DNA from: Dyadobacter sp. 676
Lineage (GTDB): Bacteria; Bacteroidota; Bacteroidia; Cytophagales; Spirosomataceae
NCBI RefSeq assembly: GCF_040448675.1
Contig: NZ_CP159289.1
Span: 6,679,001-6,743,000, forward strand
Length of the DNA: 64,000 bases
Reading direction: 5' to 3'
The notes under the pieces are model-generated. The model ran no database searches. It worked only from the letters and a program-made list of their open reading frames with translations, and had not been told where the DNA came from. Made by a program: the position numbers and the translations under genes. How positions within the stretch are numbered: position 1 is the first letter of the stretch; every line of letters starts with the position of its first letter. This document shows positions 1-9,302 of the stretch, in pieces.

Positions 1-2080
1 TCCCCCGCAACTTTCCATATGAGAGCCAGTTGGGGAGAGATGAATGGAATGTTTGGGAAAAAATCCAGGATAAACTCGCCGAGGGGTAGTTATAAAAATT
101 ATTACCGGAGCCGTCGGAATAGGTCAAAGCCGAAGACCAGTCGCCACGCCAGGTCGTTTGCAGGAAAAGCTGTTCGCGCCAGGCAAAATCAGCACTGGCA
201 TACAGCGACTTGTAAGACCGCCGCGTTTTAATCCCCCCCTCGGACTTTTGGGATTGTACCGAGTTAGCAAGGAAAAAATTGCCGGGATACGACAGCCCGC
301 CTACGGTTTCGGCATTGTTGAACGACAAGCTGTAAGACTGTGATTCGCCGCCCACATAGCCATTGAAATCCAGGTCTTTGGTAATGGGTTTATTGAATAT
401 CGCGAGCCATTTTACGAAGTTGGTCTGCTTGGTCGAATGCCCGAGAGCGTAGCGGCCGCCGGTAAAATTAGCGCCTTGCCCCAGTTCTTTGATCTCGCTT
501 TTGGTGTAGAGATTATTGAAATTGCCTTCCGCCTGCAGTTTGAGCCAGTCGGTGATGGTAGCCGTGAGCGCCAGACGTCCGCGCACCATTTGTTCGCGTT
601 GGGTGTAGTCGTTTTCGAAAATATTGAACCAGTAATCGGCGCCGGGAACGCGGTTTGGCTCGTTTACATCACTCACATTACGGAGGCCCCCATTGTAGCC
701 GATGTAGTTCCGGCGTTGCATCCAGTATTTGGTATCGTAATTGCGGGGAAAAATCCAGATATAATTGTTCAGCGAAAGCGAGGGCGGGTTGGCGCCTTCG
801 GTTGTGGTATAATCGGCCGTTACGTCGGCGACGAGGAATTTGTTCAGGTTTTGCGTCGCGCGCAGGTTAAACGCATTCTTGTCGAGGGTGTTTTTAAAAT
901 TAATCCCCCGGCTATCGACGCGGTTATAGGAAAAACGGAAGGTGGAGCGCTCGTTTCCACCGTCGATGGCCACATTGGTAAGGCTTCCTTTACCTGTCTG
1001 GAATGCATCGAGGTAATTGTTCGGGTAGGCCTGGTAGGTTGTCATTTTGCCGTCATAGTCAACCACCTGTTGGCCGGCAAATCTGGGTCCCCAGTTTTCG
1101 AGCTCGCGGTTCTGCTGGCGGTCGATATACGGCTGGTCCTGCGCATTGGTGGGAAATACCTTGGTGGTCCACCCCTCGTCGGGCTTGTAGTTGGGATCGC
1201 GGGTGTCGGTAAAGAACGCGCCTACCGTACCGCCGCCGAATTCATTCTGGAAATCGGGCCCGCGATAAGGTTTCTGCATATTGAAGGTTTGCGACACGCT
1301 CACGCCGATACCTTTTCGCTGTGCGCCTTTTTTGGTAGTGATCAGGATGACGCCGTTGATAGCCCGTGTGCCGTATAATGCCGCGGCAGCCGAGCCTTTG
1401 AGTACGGATACACTTTCGAAATCCTCCATATTCAGGTTTTTGAGGGAATTTCCGAAGTCGCGGGGGCCGCTGCTGCCATCGTACACGTCGTTATCCAGGA
1501 TTACGCCGTCGATGACGAAGATGGGCTGGTTGTTGACGCCGAGCGTCGAGTTGCCCCGGATGAGGATTTTGGTGTTACCCATCAGGCCGCCCGCTCCCTG
1601 ATCTATCTGCACGCCCGGAATGCGTCCCTGCAATGCGCTGATGGGGCTGAGCTCGTTGGTAGCGGCCATTTTCGCGCCGGCGATTTCCGAGACCGTGTAG
1701 CCGAGCTGTTTTTTCTCACGCTTTACACCCAACGCGGTAACGACGACCTCGTTGAGCTGCTGGTTGTCCTCTTTCAGGACCACGTCGATGATGCTTCGGT
1801 TATTGATCGGCACTTCCTGCTTTTCAAAGCCCACAAACGAAAATACAAGCGTACCGCCGGCCGGGGCGGTGATGGCGTATTCTCCCGTCGCATTGGAGGT
1901 AGTGCCGTTGTTGGTTCCTTTGACAAGGACCGAAATTCCGACGAGCGCCGAATGATCGGACGCGGAGGTTACCGTTCCGGTCACCCTTACGTTCTGGGCG
2001 TAGAGCGGGAAAGGAGCTCCGAGCAGGAAACATAGCAGGTGCAGAAGATACCGGCTATGCAATGGGTACATTTTCTTCAT
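1..2080 (-). CDS. SusC/RagA-type TonB-linked outer-membrane receptor, partial (C-terminus off the left edge)
   Basis: Translating the minus strand from the ATG at 2080 gives an uninterrupted frame of 693 codons that runs off the left edge. SusC family members usually have about 1000 residues, so roughly the last third is missing. A signal peptide is visible (hydrophobic stretch, then PLYAQ near residue 28). It is followed by a carboxypeptidase-regulatory-like domain (residues about 31-110), a TonB-box-like segment (NEVVVTALGVKREKK) and a plug domain (GRIPGVQI, IRGNSTLG, FVIDGV, LKGSAAAALYGTRAINGVILITTKKG). Known SusC proteins form the TonB-driven outer-membrane channel that imports glycans or peptides with a SusD lipoprotein. 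The partner gene would be expected to the left, outside the window. An in-frame ATG at codon 4 is an alternative start. The substrate cannot be told from the sequence. Confidence 0.93.
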   Translation of the reverse strand, partial: MKKMYPLHSRYLLHLLCFLLGAPFPLYAQNVRVTGTVTSASDHSALVGISVLVKGTNNGTTSNATGEYAITAPAGGTLVFSFVGFEKQEVPINNRSIIDVVLKEDNQQLNEVVVTALGVKREKKQLGYTVSEIAGAKMAATNELSPISALQGRIPGVQIDQGAGGLMGNTKILIRGNSTLGVNNQPIFVIDGVILDNDVYDGSSGPRDFGNSLKNLNMEDFESVSVLKGSAAAALYGTRAINGVILITTKKGAQRKGIGVSVSQTFNMQKPYRGPDFQNEFGGGTVGAFFTDTRDPNYKPDEGWTTKVFPTNAQDQPYIDRQQNRELENWGPRFAGQQVVDYDGKMTTYQAYPNNYLDAFQTGKGSLTNVAIDGGNERSTFRFSYNRVDSRGINFKNTLDKNAFNLRATQNLNKFLVADVTADYTTTEGANPPSLSLNNYIWIFPRNYDTKYWMQRRNYIGYNGGLRNVSDVNEPNRVPGADYWFNIFENDYTQREQMVRGRLALTATITDWLKLQAEGNFNNLYTKSEIKELGQGANFTGGRYALGHSTKQTNFVKWLAIFNKPITKDLDFNGYVGGESQSYSLSFNNAETVGGLSYPGNFFLANSVQSQKSEGGIKTRRSYKSLYASADFAWREQLFLQTTWRGDWSSALTYSDGSGNNFYNYPSASLSWIFSQTFHSSLPNWLSYGKLRG

Positions 2081-2569
2081 ACGAACTTGGTTTAGAGGTA
2101 CGAGTAGTTAGTAACTGTGTAGAAAAAGATCGATTTCCGGTTGGAAATACTGCGAACAAAGTAATCTATAATTTAATAAGAAATTTTATTAATTACCGAT
2201 TATTTTTTTATCTTTTTAAAAGATAAACTAAATGTGCGAAGTGTTGCATGGAAGAACTCCCGAACGCGTTGCGCGACGGAAAATAAGCAGTAGTACCCAG
2301 TCAGACTTTGCGACCACTCGGCCGGCATGTGGAGTCGCGGTACAAGTACTCTTGATACCTAATAATACTTATAATATGATCACACTTTTTGTATGTATTT
2401 ATTTAAATAATAAGTAGCAGGTAATTAAATATATAAATAGTATTTTAAGTTTAATATTAATTATTATATAATAAAAGTATTAAAAGTTTAATATGTATAG
2501 TACTTGCTATACAAAAAACACCTCAACATTCATATTAAATGTTAAGGTGTTTTTGTGTTTGAGTATCAG
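2081..2569. other. AT-rich intergenic region upstream of the susC-like gene
   Basis: This 489-base stretch has no convincing gene. Short ORFs in it lack a recognisable domain and a good start. It must hold the promoter of the minus-strand susC-like gene, but I see no clean TAnnTTTG box; TTACTTTG on the minus strand near 2160 is the nearest. It also holds the terminator of the neighbouring minus-strand gene at 2514-2554 and a small hairpin of GTATAG/CTATAC arms just before it. The four-copy motif found at 44-59 kb is absent here. Confidence 0.6.
2514..2554 (-). terminator. Rho-independent terminator of the type-B-sorted surface protein gene
   Basis: Arms 2514-2530 and 2538-2554 pair over 17 bases with one mismatch around a 7-base loop. 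On the minus strand the stem ends in a T run, directly after the stop codon at 2570. This is the expected position and form for an intrinsic terminator. Confidence 0.8.
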
Positions 2570-4777
2570 TTATTTAAGTATTATGAGTCCTCCCTTGTAA
2601 GACCGCTTGGTGTACTGCACGACGAAGTGGTAATAGCCACCCGAGATCTTGTCGGGGCACCAGTCGTTGGGCCGTACCTTGGAATAGTAGACCTGCTTGC
2701 CCCATCGGTTGAAGATCGTAATGTCCTTGAACATGTCCTGGCAATTGTCTTCGGGGAGGTCCTGGAAAACAAAGCAGTCGTTTTTTCCGTCGCCGTTCGG
2801 CGTAATTACGTTGGGGAATTCCGGGAACGGGGCCGAACCCTTGTCTTTGATGGTAAGTTTGACGGTCGTCGTGTCGGTGGCAGCGGCGCAGCTTTTGTCC
2901 TGGGTGACGAAGTCGACCATGAACGTCTGCTCCGCCCGACCGTCGAGTAACGCGCATTCCGGATTCCAGGCATATGGCGAGGTCACCGATTTTACGCCCG
3001 ACCTGGCCTCGAAAATCATTCCGGCATTCTTCATGTCGAAGCCCCGTCCCACGGCCGTCAGAACAATCGTATTCGTGTCGGGGTCAGTTGCCAGCACATC
3101 GAAGCTAATACCGGACGAGCTTCCGATCTGATACGTAACCTCCTGTACGGTCAGCGAGGTTTTCACAGCCGGCGGGCGGTTGGGCGATTCGTCGACGATG
3201 AAATACACCGGTTTCGACACAGGCATCGGATTGCCTTCGCACCGCATATCTTCCAGTTTGAAGTCCACGGCCAGCGTGTCGCCCTTTCTGGCATTGCAAG
3301 GCGGCACCCAGGTGAACTTCTGCTGCACGTTCGCCTGGCCGGTAACGGGTTTGAAATCCATCCCCATGTCGTTCATATTGAAGTCCTGCCCGCGCCCGGA
3401 AAGCGCCAGGTTATCCTTGTCGGGGTCTTTGCCGAACACATCGAAAGTCACGGGCACGCCCGCGGTAACATGCACGTAGTCGCCCGTGAGGGAGGTTGTA
3501 ATGGCCGGGGCATTGTTATTGTTGTTTTCGCGACGGATGTAAATATTCAGCGTATCGGTGAGCGGAAAAGGACAGCTGCCGTCCTGCGCCACGAGCTGGA
3601 TTTTGATAGGACGGTTGTCATAGGTAATGAAGCAGTCTTCCAGGCAGACCTGGAATTTCAGTGTATCATTCGGCACCTTGGTTGTGAATTGAGCCGGAAG
3701 GAGTGTAAAATAGTCCTTCGAGTTGTTCACCGCCTGACCGTCGACGCTTACGATCTGGTTGACAGTCGGGTCGGTTACCATCACCTCGAAACAGTTCGGA
3801 TCGCCCTTTTTGACAGTTATGATTTCATTCTCGGTGTAGTAGGTGTCCTTTCCTTTGGGTTTAAACAGCAATTTGGGCGGGTCCATTTTGGGGCAATCAA
3901 CTACTTTCAGCTGGAAGTCGCGCGTCAGCGAGCCTATTTTTTGTCCGTTCCTGTATTCATCCACGCGCACGGCAAACACATACAAACCGATCGCGCCCGG
4001 GGTCACGGACAGCATTCCCGTCGACGGGTTGACTTTCAGCGGGTCGGGGCCGGGTATCATGTTATCGACCGTAATCCCGTTGATCCATGTCAGCCTCGGG
4101 TAGTTCGAGGAGCCGCGGGCAGGCGCACTGGGGTTGGCTTTATCCGAATAGCCCTGCATGGGCGTGGCGAGCGAATACACCAGGCTATCGCCATCGGCAT
4201 CTTTCCCTCCGAAGTCGAAAAAGAACGAAGAATTAACGCAAGCGTAATCGCCTTTGATCTCGGGAAAAACCGGGGAAGAATTTTTGAAATTGGCGTTATT
4301 CTTGAAAAGAGGGGGGAATTCCAGGTAAAACAGGCTGCCCGCATCGCCGGGTGACTGAATATTCGTGATGGTGCCGTTACGACAGCAACGGTCCCATACC
4401 ATATAGTAGCCCTCAGGGTCGTCGAATTCCGTCGGGGTGAGGTGCAATGTGGAGCTGTAAGTGATCTGGTAGGTCTGCAGTGTCGAGATTCCGCAGAGCG
4501 GGTTTGCGTAGTTGACCGATTTTCGTTCTATTTTTGGGGCTTCAAGCCAGCCAATGGCCACGTTGTCGCGTTTTCTGAATACATAAATCGTGACAAACGG
4601 ATCTTCTGCGCCGGGATTACCATTGAGGGCGTCGAAATACATCGTGAGGCCCATGTTATAATTGTAATAGCTGTCCTGGTTTTGCGTGATGAAGAGCTGG
4701 CCGCCAACTATGTGCGTAGCATGGGCTTCGCAAATGGCAAACAGCATCAGAATAAATAAGATGAACCGTTTTTTCAT
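2570..4777 (-). CDS. Large secreted surface protein with type IX secretion type-B (gliding-motility-associated) C-terminal domain
   Basis: The 735-residue protein starts with a signal peptide (MKKRFILFILMLFAI, cleavage near HA-THIVGG). The N-terminal region (about 20-300) carries THIVGGQL and the cysteine motif MVWDRCCRN, followed by FYLEFPPL. The middle contains repeated cadherin/Ig-like beta segments (FDVFGKDPDKDNL, FDVLATDPDTNTI). The C-terminus is a typical type B sorting domain: FPNVITPNGDGKNDCF, then IFNRWGKQVYYS, ending GGLIILK. Proteins with this domain cross the outer membrane through the type IX system and are held at the cell surface or released. A paralogue with the same N-terminal motif lies at 42106-44016. 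The gene stands alone on its strand and ends in its own terminator. The exact function, whether adhesin, motility-associated or other, is unknown. Confidence 0.9.
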   Translation of the reverse strand: MKKRFILFILMLFAICEAHATHIVGGQLFITQNQDSYYNYNMGLTMYFDALNGNPGAEDPFVTIYVFRKRDNVAIGWLEAPKIERKSVNYANPLCGISTLQTYQITYSSTLHLTPTEFDDPEGYYMVWDRCCRNGTITNIQSPGDAGSLFYLEFPPLFKNNANFKNSSPVFPEIKGDYACVNSSFFFDFGGKDADGDSLVYSLATPMQGYSDKANPSAPARGSSNYPRLTWINGITVDNMIPGPDPLKVNPSTGMLSVTPGAIGLYVFAVRVDEYRNGQKIGSLTRDFQLKVVDCPKMDPPKLLFKPKGKDTYYTENEIITVKKGDPNCFEVMVTDPTVNQIVSVDGQAVNNSKDYFTLLPAQFTTKVPNDTLKFQVCLEDCFITYDNRPIKIQLVAQDGSCPFPLTDTLNIYIRRENNNNNAPAITTSLTGDYVHVTAGVPVTFDVFGKDPDKDNLALSGRGQDFNMNDMGMDFKPVTGQANVQQKFTWVPPCNARKGDTLAVDFKLEDMRCEGNPMPVSKPVYFIVDESPNRPPAVKTSLTVQEVTYQIGSSSGISFDVLATDPDTNTIVLTAVGRGFDMKNAGMIFEARSGVKSVTSPYAWNPECALLDGRAEQTFMVDFVTQDKSCAAATDTTTVKLTIKDKGSAPFPEFPNVITPNGDGKNDCFVFQDLPEDNCQDMFKDITIFNRWGKQVYYSKVRPNDWCPDKISGGYYHFVVQYTKRSYKGGLIILK

Positions 4778-4842
4778 GGAATAATGCGGCGGTAAAAATG
4801 TATCCGATAGGATATTGGGATTAGTAATTAAAACAGGAAATA

Positions 4843-6240
4843 ATGTCTAAGAGTAACAAGTACGAGTACGTTGAAATTACCGATTTTGCGGCAGAAGGCA
4901 AATGTATATTTAAATCGGAAGACGGCGTAATCTTTGTAGAAGGTAATGTGGCTCCCGGTGACATCGTCGACCTGCAGGTAGTGCGGACGAAGAAAAAAAT
5001 GAAGGAAGCCATCGTTACCAGAATCCATTCACAATCGGCTTTACGTACAGAACCCTATTGCAACCATTTCGCGGTGTGCGGGGGCTGTAAGTGGCAGCAT
5101 ATCAGCTATGAGCATCAGCTCAGGTTCAAAAGGCAGCAGGTCGTGGATCATTTTGAAAGGATAGGAAAGATCAGGAATGTTGAGATTAACGAAATCATCG
5201 CTGCCCCTAAGACCGAATACTACCGCAATAAGTTGGAATTTACTTTCTCGAATTGGCGCTGGCTCACAAAGGAACAACTCGATTCGGGGTTGCCTTTTTC
5301 CAAAACCGCCCTGGGCTTTCACGTTCCGAAGCGTTTCGATAAAATTTTCACTGTAGAGCATTGCCACCTTCAACCGGCCCCGTCGAATGCGATCCGGAAC
5401 AATTTGCACCGTTTCGCGGAGGAGAAAGGGTACCCTTACTACGACGTACGTTTTAATGTAGGTGTGATGCGTAACGTGATCATACGTACAGCCAATTCTG
5501 GCGACGTGATGGTGATTGTGCAATTCGGGGAGCAAAACGATGAAATTATCGCGGAGGTAATGGAGTTTTTGCAAAAAAGCCACCCGGAAATTACTTCACT
5601 GAACTATATCGTGAACCTGAAAGGCAACGACTCCTATCAGGATCAGGAAGTAATCCATTATGCGGGGGAAAAGGTAATCCGCGAGACGATGGAAGATCTG
5701 ACATTTCTGGTTGGCCCGAAATCGTTTTACCAGACCAACTCCGAGCAGGCATACAAATTGTTCAGCGTGGCGCGCGAGTATGCACAGCTAACGGGCAATG
5801 AATCGGTTTACGATCTCTACACCGGCACGGGAACGATTGCCAATTTTGTGGCACGTAGCGCCAAAAAAGTGGTAGGCGTGGAGTACGTAGAAGCCGCCGT
5901 ACAGGACGCCCGTATTAACTCGCAACTGAATAGCATTACCAACACTGCGTTTTTCGCAGGCGACATGCGGGCGATCATGAATGAGGGCTTTCTGCATACG
6001 CATGGCCGCCCGGACGTGATCATCACCGATCCGCCGCGCGCGGGAATGGATGTGCCCGTGATCGAAACGATCCTGAAAGCCGCCCCCGACCGCGTCGTGT
6101 ACGTGAGCTGCAACACGGCCACGCAGGCGCGAGACCTTGCATTGATGTCGGAAGATTATGAAGTGGCGCGCGTCCAGCCCGTGGATATGTTCCCGAATAC
6201 GCACCACGTGGAGAATGTGGCGTTGCTGGTTAGGAAGTGA
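4843..6240 (+). CDS. rlmD: 23S rRNA (uracil-C5)-methyltransferase, RlmD/RumA family
   Basis: The 465-residue protein has the full RumA layout. An N-terminal TRAM domain comes first (residues about 8-65). Four cysteines are placed to bind a 4Fe-4S cluster (C73, C79, C82 in CNHFAVCGGCKWQH, and C174). The SAM-binding Rossmann fold contains YDLYTGTGTIANF and DPPRAGMD. The catalytic cysteine C423 lies in YVSCNTATQ, and E457 in HHVENV sits where the general base is expected. In E. coli RlmD methylates U1939 of 23S rRNA. Several Bacteroidota paralogues are annotated only as RumA-like, so the target uridine is inferred. The ATG at 4843 follows a purine-rich stretch (AGGAAATA). The gene is monocistronic between oppositely oriented neighbours. 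Confidence 0.93.
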   Translation: MSKSNKYEYVEITDFAAEGKCIFKSEDGVIFVEGNVAPGDIVDLQVVRTKKKMKEAIVTRIHSQSALRTEPYCNHFAVCGGCKWQHISYEHQLRFKRQQVVDHFERIGKIRNVEINEIIAAPKTEYYRNKLEFTFSNWRWLTKEQLDSGLPFSKTALGFHVPKRFDKIFTVEHCHLQPAPSNAIRNNLHRFAEEKGYPYYDVRFNVGVMRNVIIRTANSGDVMVIVQFGEQNDEIIAEVMEFLQKSHPEITSLNYIVNLKGNDSYQDQEVIHYAGEKVIRETMEDLTFLVGPKSFYQTNSEQAYKLFSVAREYAQLTGNESVYDLYTGTGTIANFVARSAKKVVGVEYVEAAVQDARINSQLNSITNTAFFAGDMRAIMNEGFLHTHGRPDVIITDPPRAGMDVPVIETILKAAPDRVVYVSCNTATQARDLALMSEDYEVARVQPVDMFPNTHHVENVALLVRK

Positions 6241-6390
6241 TGTCAGGTATTGTCATCGACAGCCGGGAATGATACCAGATATTGTCATCTATTGTCAGGA
6301 ATGGTCATTTGTTGTCCGATATAGGCAGCAAACGACTATTCCTGACCACACCTGACAACTCTTGACTACTCCTGCCCATTCCTGACCGCG
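6241..6390. repeat. Degenerate 10-bp tandem repeats arranged as a long inverted repeat
   Basis: Starting right after the rlmD stop codon, the sequence reads as decamers. On the right (6331-6390) six units fit CCTGACYAYT. On the left (6281-6320) four units fit ATTGTCANNN, and TGTCA recurs with the same period at 6241-6255. The left units are close to the reverse complement of the right ones, so GTCAGGAATGGTC at 6296-6308 can pair with GACTATTCCTGAC at 6334-6346, and the pairing extends in both directions. It lies between two convergent genes and may act as a two-way terminator. The period-10 structure is more elaborate than a terminator needs. Confidence 0.7.
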
Positions 6391-6392
6391 TG

Positions 6393-6857
6393 TCATTTAT
6401 TTATATCCAAACACTTGTAATAAGTCCATATTGAATCGGCGGCGGGGTTATATTCTCCGTCCATTACTTCGCTTGTTACGAGTCTGGGCTTATTTATTTT
6501 GACATCTTCAAGCGTGATTCGGAAGCTCTTTCTGTTATGTGTGGAGTCCCGCCCTTCATAGATTCTGTGAGGGGATTCCTCTCCTTCGGTTCCTGGTAGC
6601 TTTTTCCTAACGATCCTGAAAATTACCGCACTGATTTTACCGTTGTCTTCGACCATCAGCGTATCAAACCCTTTAAAGATGAGCCGACGGGTAGGTGAGC
6701 TGTCATAGTAGACATTTGTATTAGACTTTCTGTGGTAAGTCCGTTCGGCTTCATAAGTCGATCTTTTAGTCATGGAGCTTATGATTCTGCCGTACTTGTA
6801 GTCACAGCCCAGCAGAACCAAGCAAATAAGCGGGAGTAAGTAGCCTTTCTTTCTCAT
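6393..6857 (-). CDS. Small hypothetical lipoprotein
   Basis: The 154-residue protein begins with a lipoprotein signal (hydrophobic stretch ending LVLLGC, cysteine near residue 18), which predicts a lipid-anchored periplasmic or outer-membrane protein. The mature part is charged and beta-rich, with no motif I recognise. The gene lies 3 bases downstream of the stop of the decayed lipoprotein gene on the same strand, so the two probably formed one transcript. Its 3' end faces the decamer repeat region. Function is unknown. Confidence 0.7.
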   Translation of the reverse strand: MRKKGYLLPLICLVLLGCDYKYGRIISSMTKRSTYEAERTYHRKSNTNVYYDSSPTRRLIFKGFDTLMVEDNGKISAVIFRIVRKKLPGTEGEESPHRIYEGRDSTHNRKSFRITLEDVKINKPRLVTSEVMDGEYNPAADSIWTYYKCLDINK

Positions 6858-6860
6858 GAG

Positions 6861-7315
6861 TTATTTTCGCATGCCATAAGTTACATTCAGCGCTGTATCG
6901 TAATTTTCATTATCACCCATGAAATTTCCGGCGGCAAACCAACCATCAGATTCGCCTTCTCAACCTCAATTGAGGTAGTATGAGTTATAGGTCCAGGACA
7001 TACAGGTTGTGGCTCCATTAAACTCCATAACACGTATCATGTTGGCTATCTGCTGGTCGGCGAGATTAGCGGACGTGCAGTTGTCCGTCGAAATTTCGTC
7101 GTTCAAGGGAAAATTGTAGTTGGTAACCGGACCGGCGTGCGATAGAATGAGGTTAGTTCACCAAAGGCCAGCTTTTCGGCTTCTGTTGCGGTTACGGGTA
7201 ATGCATTGGAATGTACGCCGGACTCGGGAGAGGGAGAACCGGTTTCCTGCCGGCATTGCAGAAGGGAACATGCCACGAGAATGGCAAGGAGAAGTTTGTT
7301 GGTGATGTTTTTCAT
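6861..7315 (-). pseudogene. Decayed lipoprotein gene (one frameshift, two in-frame stops)
   Basis: The ATG at 7315 opens a lipoprotein leader (MKNITNKLLLAILVACSLLQC), but that frame ends soon after. Just downstream of GAACTAACCTC the coding signal moves to another frame, which reads ILSHAGPVTNYNFPLND and then CMSWTYNSYYLN. It meets two TGA codons at 6966-6968 and 6960-6962, then continues in the same frame as ESDGWFAAGNFMGDNENY to a TAA at 6861. The protein-like composition on both sides argues that this was once one gene of about 150 codons. The first TGA sits inside a 14-base palindrome (6963-6976). Unlike the homopolymer breaks elsewhere, several separate lesions are needed, so I treat it as genuinely decayed. 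The family is not recognised. Confidence 0.6.
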
Positions 7316-7435
7316 TCGGATAGTCGATTTAATTTGATGACTATCCAAATGAATATACACTGTAGGGGTGTTTCCTAATCGAATGATCAGGCGGCAACCG
7401 ATGAAAGTCCGAACGGTTATCCGGTGCCGATCTGA

Positions 7436-9055
7436 TCAGAATGGCGGCTCGCTGTCCGGCCCTTTATAATCGAAATTACTCAAATCATTCGCCCGGCTGC
7501 GGAGCGTTCCGCCCATAGGCGGTGCCGCCGGTTTGGCTTGGCTTTCGAAGGATGAAATCGGGTTCGAAGTCTGGATCGGGCGGTCGATAGAGAATGGAGC
7601 AGGAGTGAAACCAGAGTCGAGATCGGCGAATTTGGTGTATTTACCGATAAAGCGAAGCTGAATGGTATCGAGCGAACCCGCACGGTTTTTTGCCAGAATC
7701 ACCTCACCGATACCGGCTACCGAGTTACCGGCTTCGTCTTCTGTAATGCCATAATACTCAGGCCGGTACAGGAATATTACCATATCCGCATCCTGCTCGA
7801 TCGAACCGGATTCCCGCAAGTCGGAAAGCTGCGGACGCTTTTCACCGCCCCGCGTTTCAACGGCGCGGCTCAACTGCGATAGCGCGATTACGGGCACATC
7901 GAGCTCCTTAGCCAGGTTTTTCAACGACCGCGAGATCATTGCGATTTCCTGTTCGCGGTTACCGGGGCTCTTGCCGCCCGTGTCGCCGGTCATCAACTGC
8001 AAGTAGTCGATTACGATCATCTGAATGTCGTGCTGCGCTTTCAGACGGCGGCATTTCGCGCGCAGTTCGAGTACTGAAAGGGCAGGGGTGTCGTCGATAT
8101 AGATCGGCGCGTTGGTAAGCCGGTGAATGCGGTGGTGCAGTTGTTCCCACTCGTGCGGCGCGAGGCTTCCCTTTCGGATTTTTTCGCTATCGATCTCAGC
8201 CTCAGCGGAAATCAGACGATTCACCAGCTGCACGGAGGACATCTCCAGAGAGAAAATCGCCACGGGGATATTGAAATCCACAGCCGCGTTCCGAAGCGAG
8301 GAAACGACGAACGCCGTTTTCCCCATACCGGGACGTGCCGCAAGGATCATCAATTCCGTTTTCTGCCAGCCGGAAGTCAGTCTGTCGAGTGCGCTGAAAC
8401 CCGAGGGTACACCTGTGAGGCCGTCCTTGTTATTCTTTTTCTGGTCGAGCTCGGCGAGCGCCTGGCGCATGAGCGCGCCCATATCGGCGTAGTTTTTCTT
8501 GATATTGGATTCGGAAATCTCGAACAGGGATTGTTCCGTTTTGTCCAGCAGCCTGAAAACGTCGGTCGTGTCCTCGTAAGCTTCGCGCTGGATCTCGGAG
8601 GCAACCTTGATGAGTTCTCTTTTAATGTAAGCCTGCGCGATGATACGGGCATGAAATTCGATGTTGGCAGCCGAGTTGACCTTGCTCGTCAGCTCCATGA
8701 TATACGACGCGCCGCCTACGAGTTCAAGCTCGCCGGTGCTCCGCAATTTGGACGTCACCGTCAGCATATCGATCGGCTCGGAATCGGCGAAAAGCGTGAT
8801 GATCGCACTATAAATGCGTACATGTGACTCCTTGTAAAAACTATCCGGACGGAGGATGTCCGCCACAGCCGTAAGCGCATCTTTTTCGATCATTAAAGCG
8901 CCGAGAACCGCCTCTTCCAGATCTATGGCCTGTGGTGGTAATTTGCTGAAAATCTGATCGTTGGATGGCGTTCTAGGGGCAAATGACCGTTTGGTGCCGT
9001 TACCGGCCCTGGACCCGCCCCTCGGGTAGTTGTTTGGTGCCTTTTCGTTTTCCAT
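7436..9055 (-). CDS. dnaB: Replicative DNA helicase DnaB
   Basis: The 539-residue protein has the normal DnaB plan. The N-terminal helical domain begins at PPQAIDLEEAVLGALMIEKDA (about 41-61). The C-terminal RecA-like ATPase domain has Walker A RPGMGKTA at 241-248, Walker B-like IQMIVIDYLQLM, and the conserved SQLSRAVETRGGEKRPQLSDLR segment with DADMVIFLYRPEYY. DnaB is the ring helicase that unwinds DNA at the replication fork. About 40 leading residues and 40 trailing residues are low-complexity extensions, common in this phylum. The gene is monocistronic. A TAnnTTTG-type box lies immediately upstream of its start. Confidence 0.97.
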   Translation of the reverse strand: MENEKAPNNYPRGGSRAGNGTKRSFAPRTPSNDQIFSKLPPQAIDLEEAVLGALMIEKDALTAVADILRPDSFYKESHVRIYSAIITLFADSEPIDMLTVTSKLRSTGELELVGGASYIMELTSKVNSAANIEFHARIIAQAYIKRELIKVASEIQREAYEDTTDVFRLLDKTEQSLFEISESNIKKNYADMGALMRQALAELDQKKNNKDGLTGVPSGFSALDRLTSGWQKTELMILAARPGMGKTAFVVSSLRNAAVDFNIPVAIFSLEMSSVQLVNRLISAEAEIDSEKIRKGSLAPHEWEQLHHRIHRLTNAPIYIDDTPALSVLELRAKCRRLKAQHDIQMIVIDYLQLMTGDTGGKSPGNREQEIAMISRSLKNLAKELDVPVIALSQLSRAVETRGGEKRPQLSDLRESGSIEQDADMVIFLYRPEYYGITEDEAGNSVAGIGEVILAKNRAGSLDTIQLRFIGKYTKFADLDSGFTPAPFSIDRPIQTSNPISSFESQAKPAAPPMGGTLRSRANDLSNFDYKGPDSEPPF

Positions 9056-9062
9056 ATTAAGA

Positions 9063-9070
9063 CAAAGTTA
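9063..9070 (-). promoter_or_regulatory. Possible -7 box of the dnaB promoter
   Basis: Read on the minus strand this is TAACTTTG, an exact match to the Bacteroidota -7 consensus TAnnTTTG. A weak TTTC lies at about the right distance for the -33 box. The start codon follows within about 8 bases, which would make the transcript nearly leaderless. That makes me cautious. Confidence 0.35.
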
Positions 9071-9302
9071 ATCATTGGGCGCCTCCGAGAAAAGGTCGGC
9101 GGGACAGTTTCAAGCATTAAATTTTTTTCTTTCCGATGACTTTTTTGTGGCTGTCTGATAATGAAAGACTTGGTCTGAAAAGACTTATTTCCGAGTCCCG
9201 CATTTGGCGGATTAATTGTTTTTTCGACGATTATGTTTTACAAATGTTGGTTATTATTACTAAATTTTACAAACAAAAGACAAACATTAAACACTGATTC
9301 AT

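Noticed and set aside
437..1378. 313-codon open frame on the plus strand
   Set aside because: It lies antisense to the susC-like frame, which has clear family motifs throughout. The plus-strand translation shows no domain.
2232..2417. 61-codon ORF upstream of the left susC-like gene
   Set aside because: Composition is not protein-like and it lies in an AT-rich promoter region.
3470..4354. 294-codon open frame on the plus strand
   Set aside because: It is antisense to the type-B-sorted surface protein. High GC third positions keep the reverse frame open; no family motif is seen.
6241..6390. Possible CRISPR array
   Set aside because: The repeat period is about 10 bases with no spacers and there are no cas genes.
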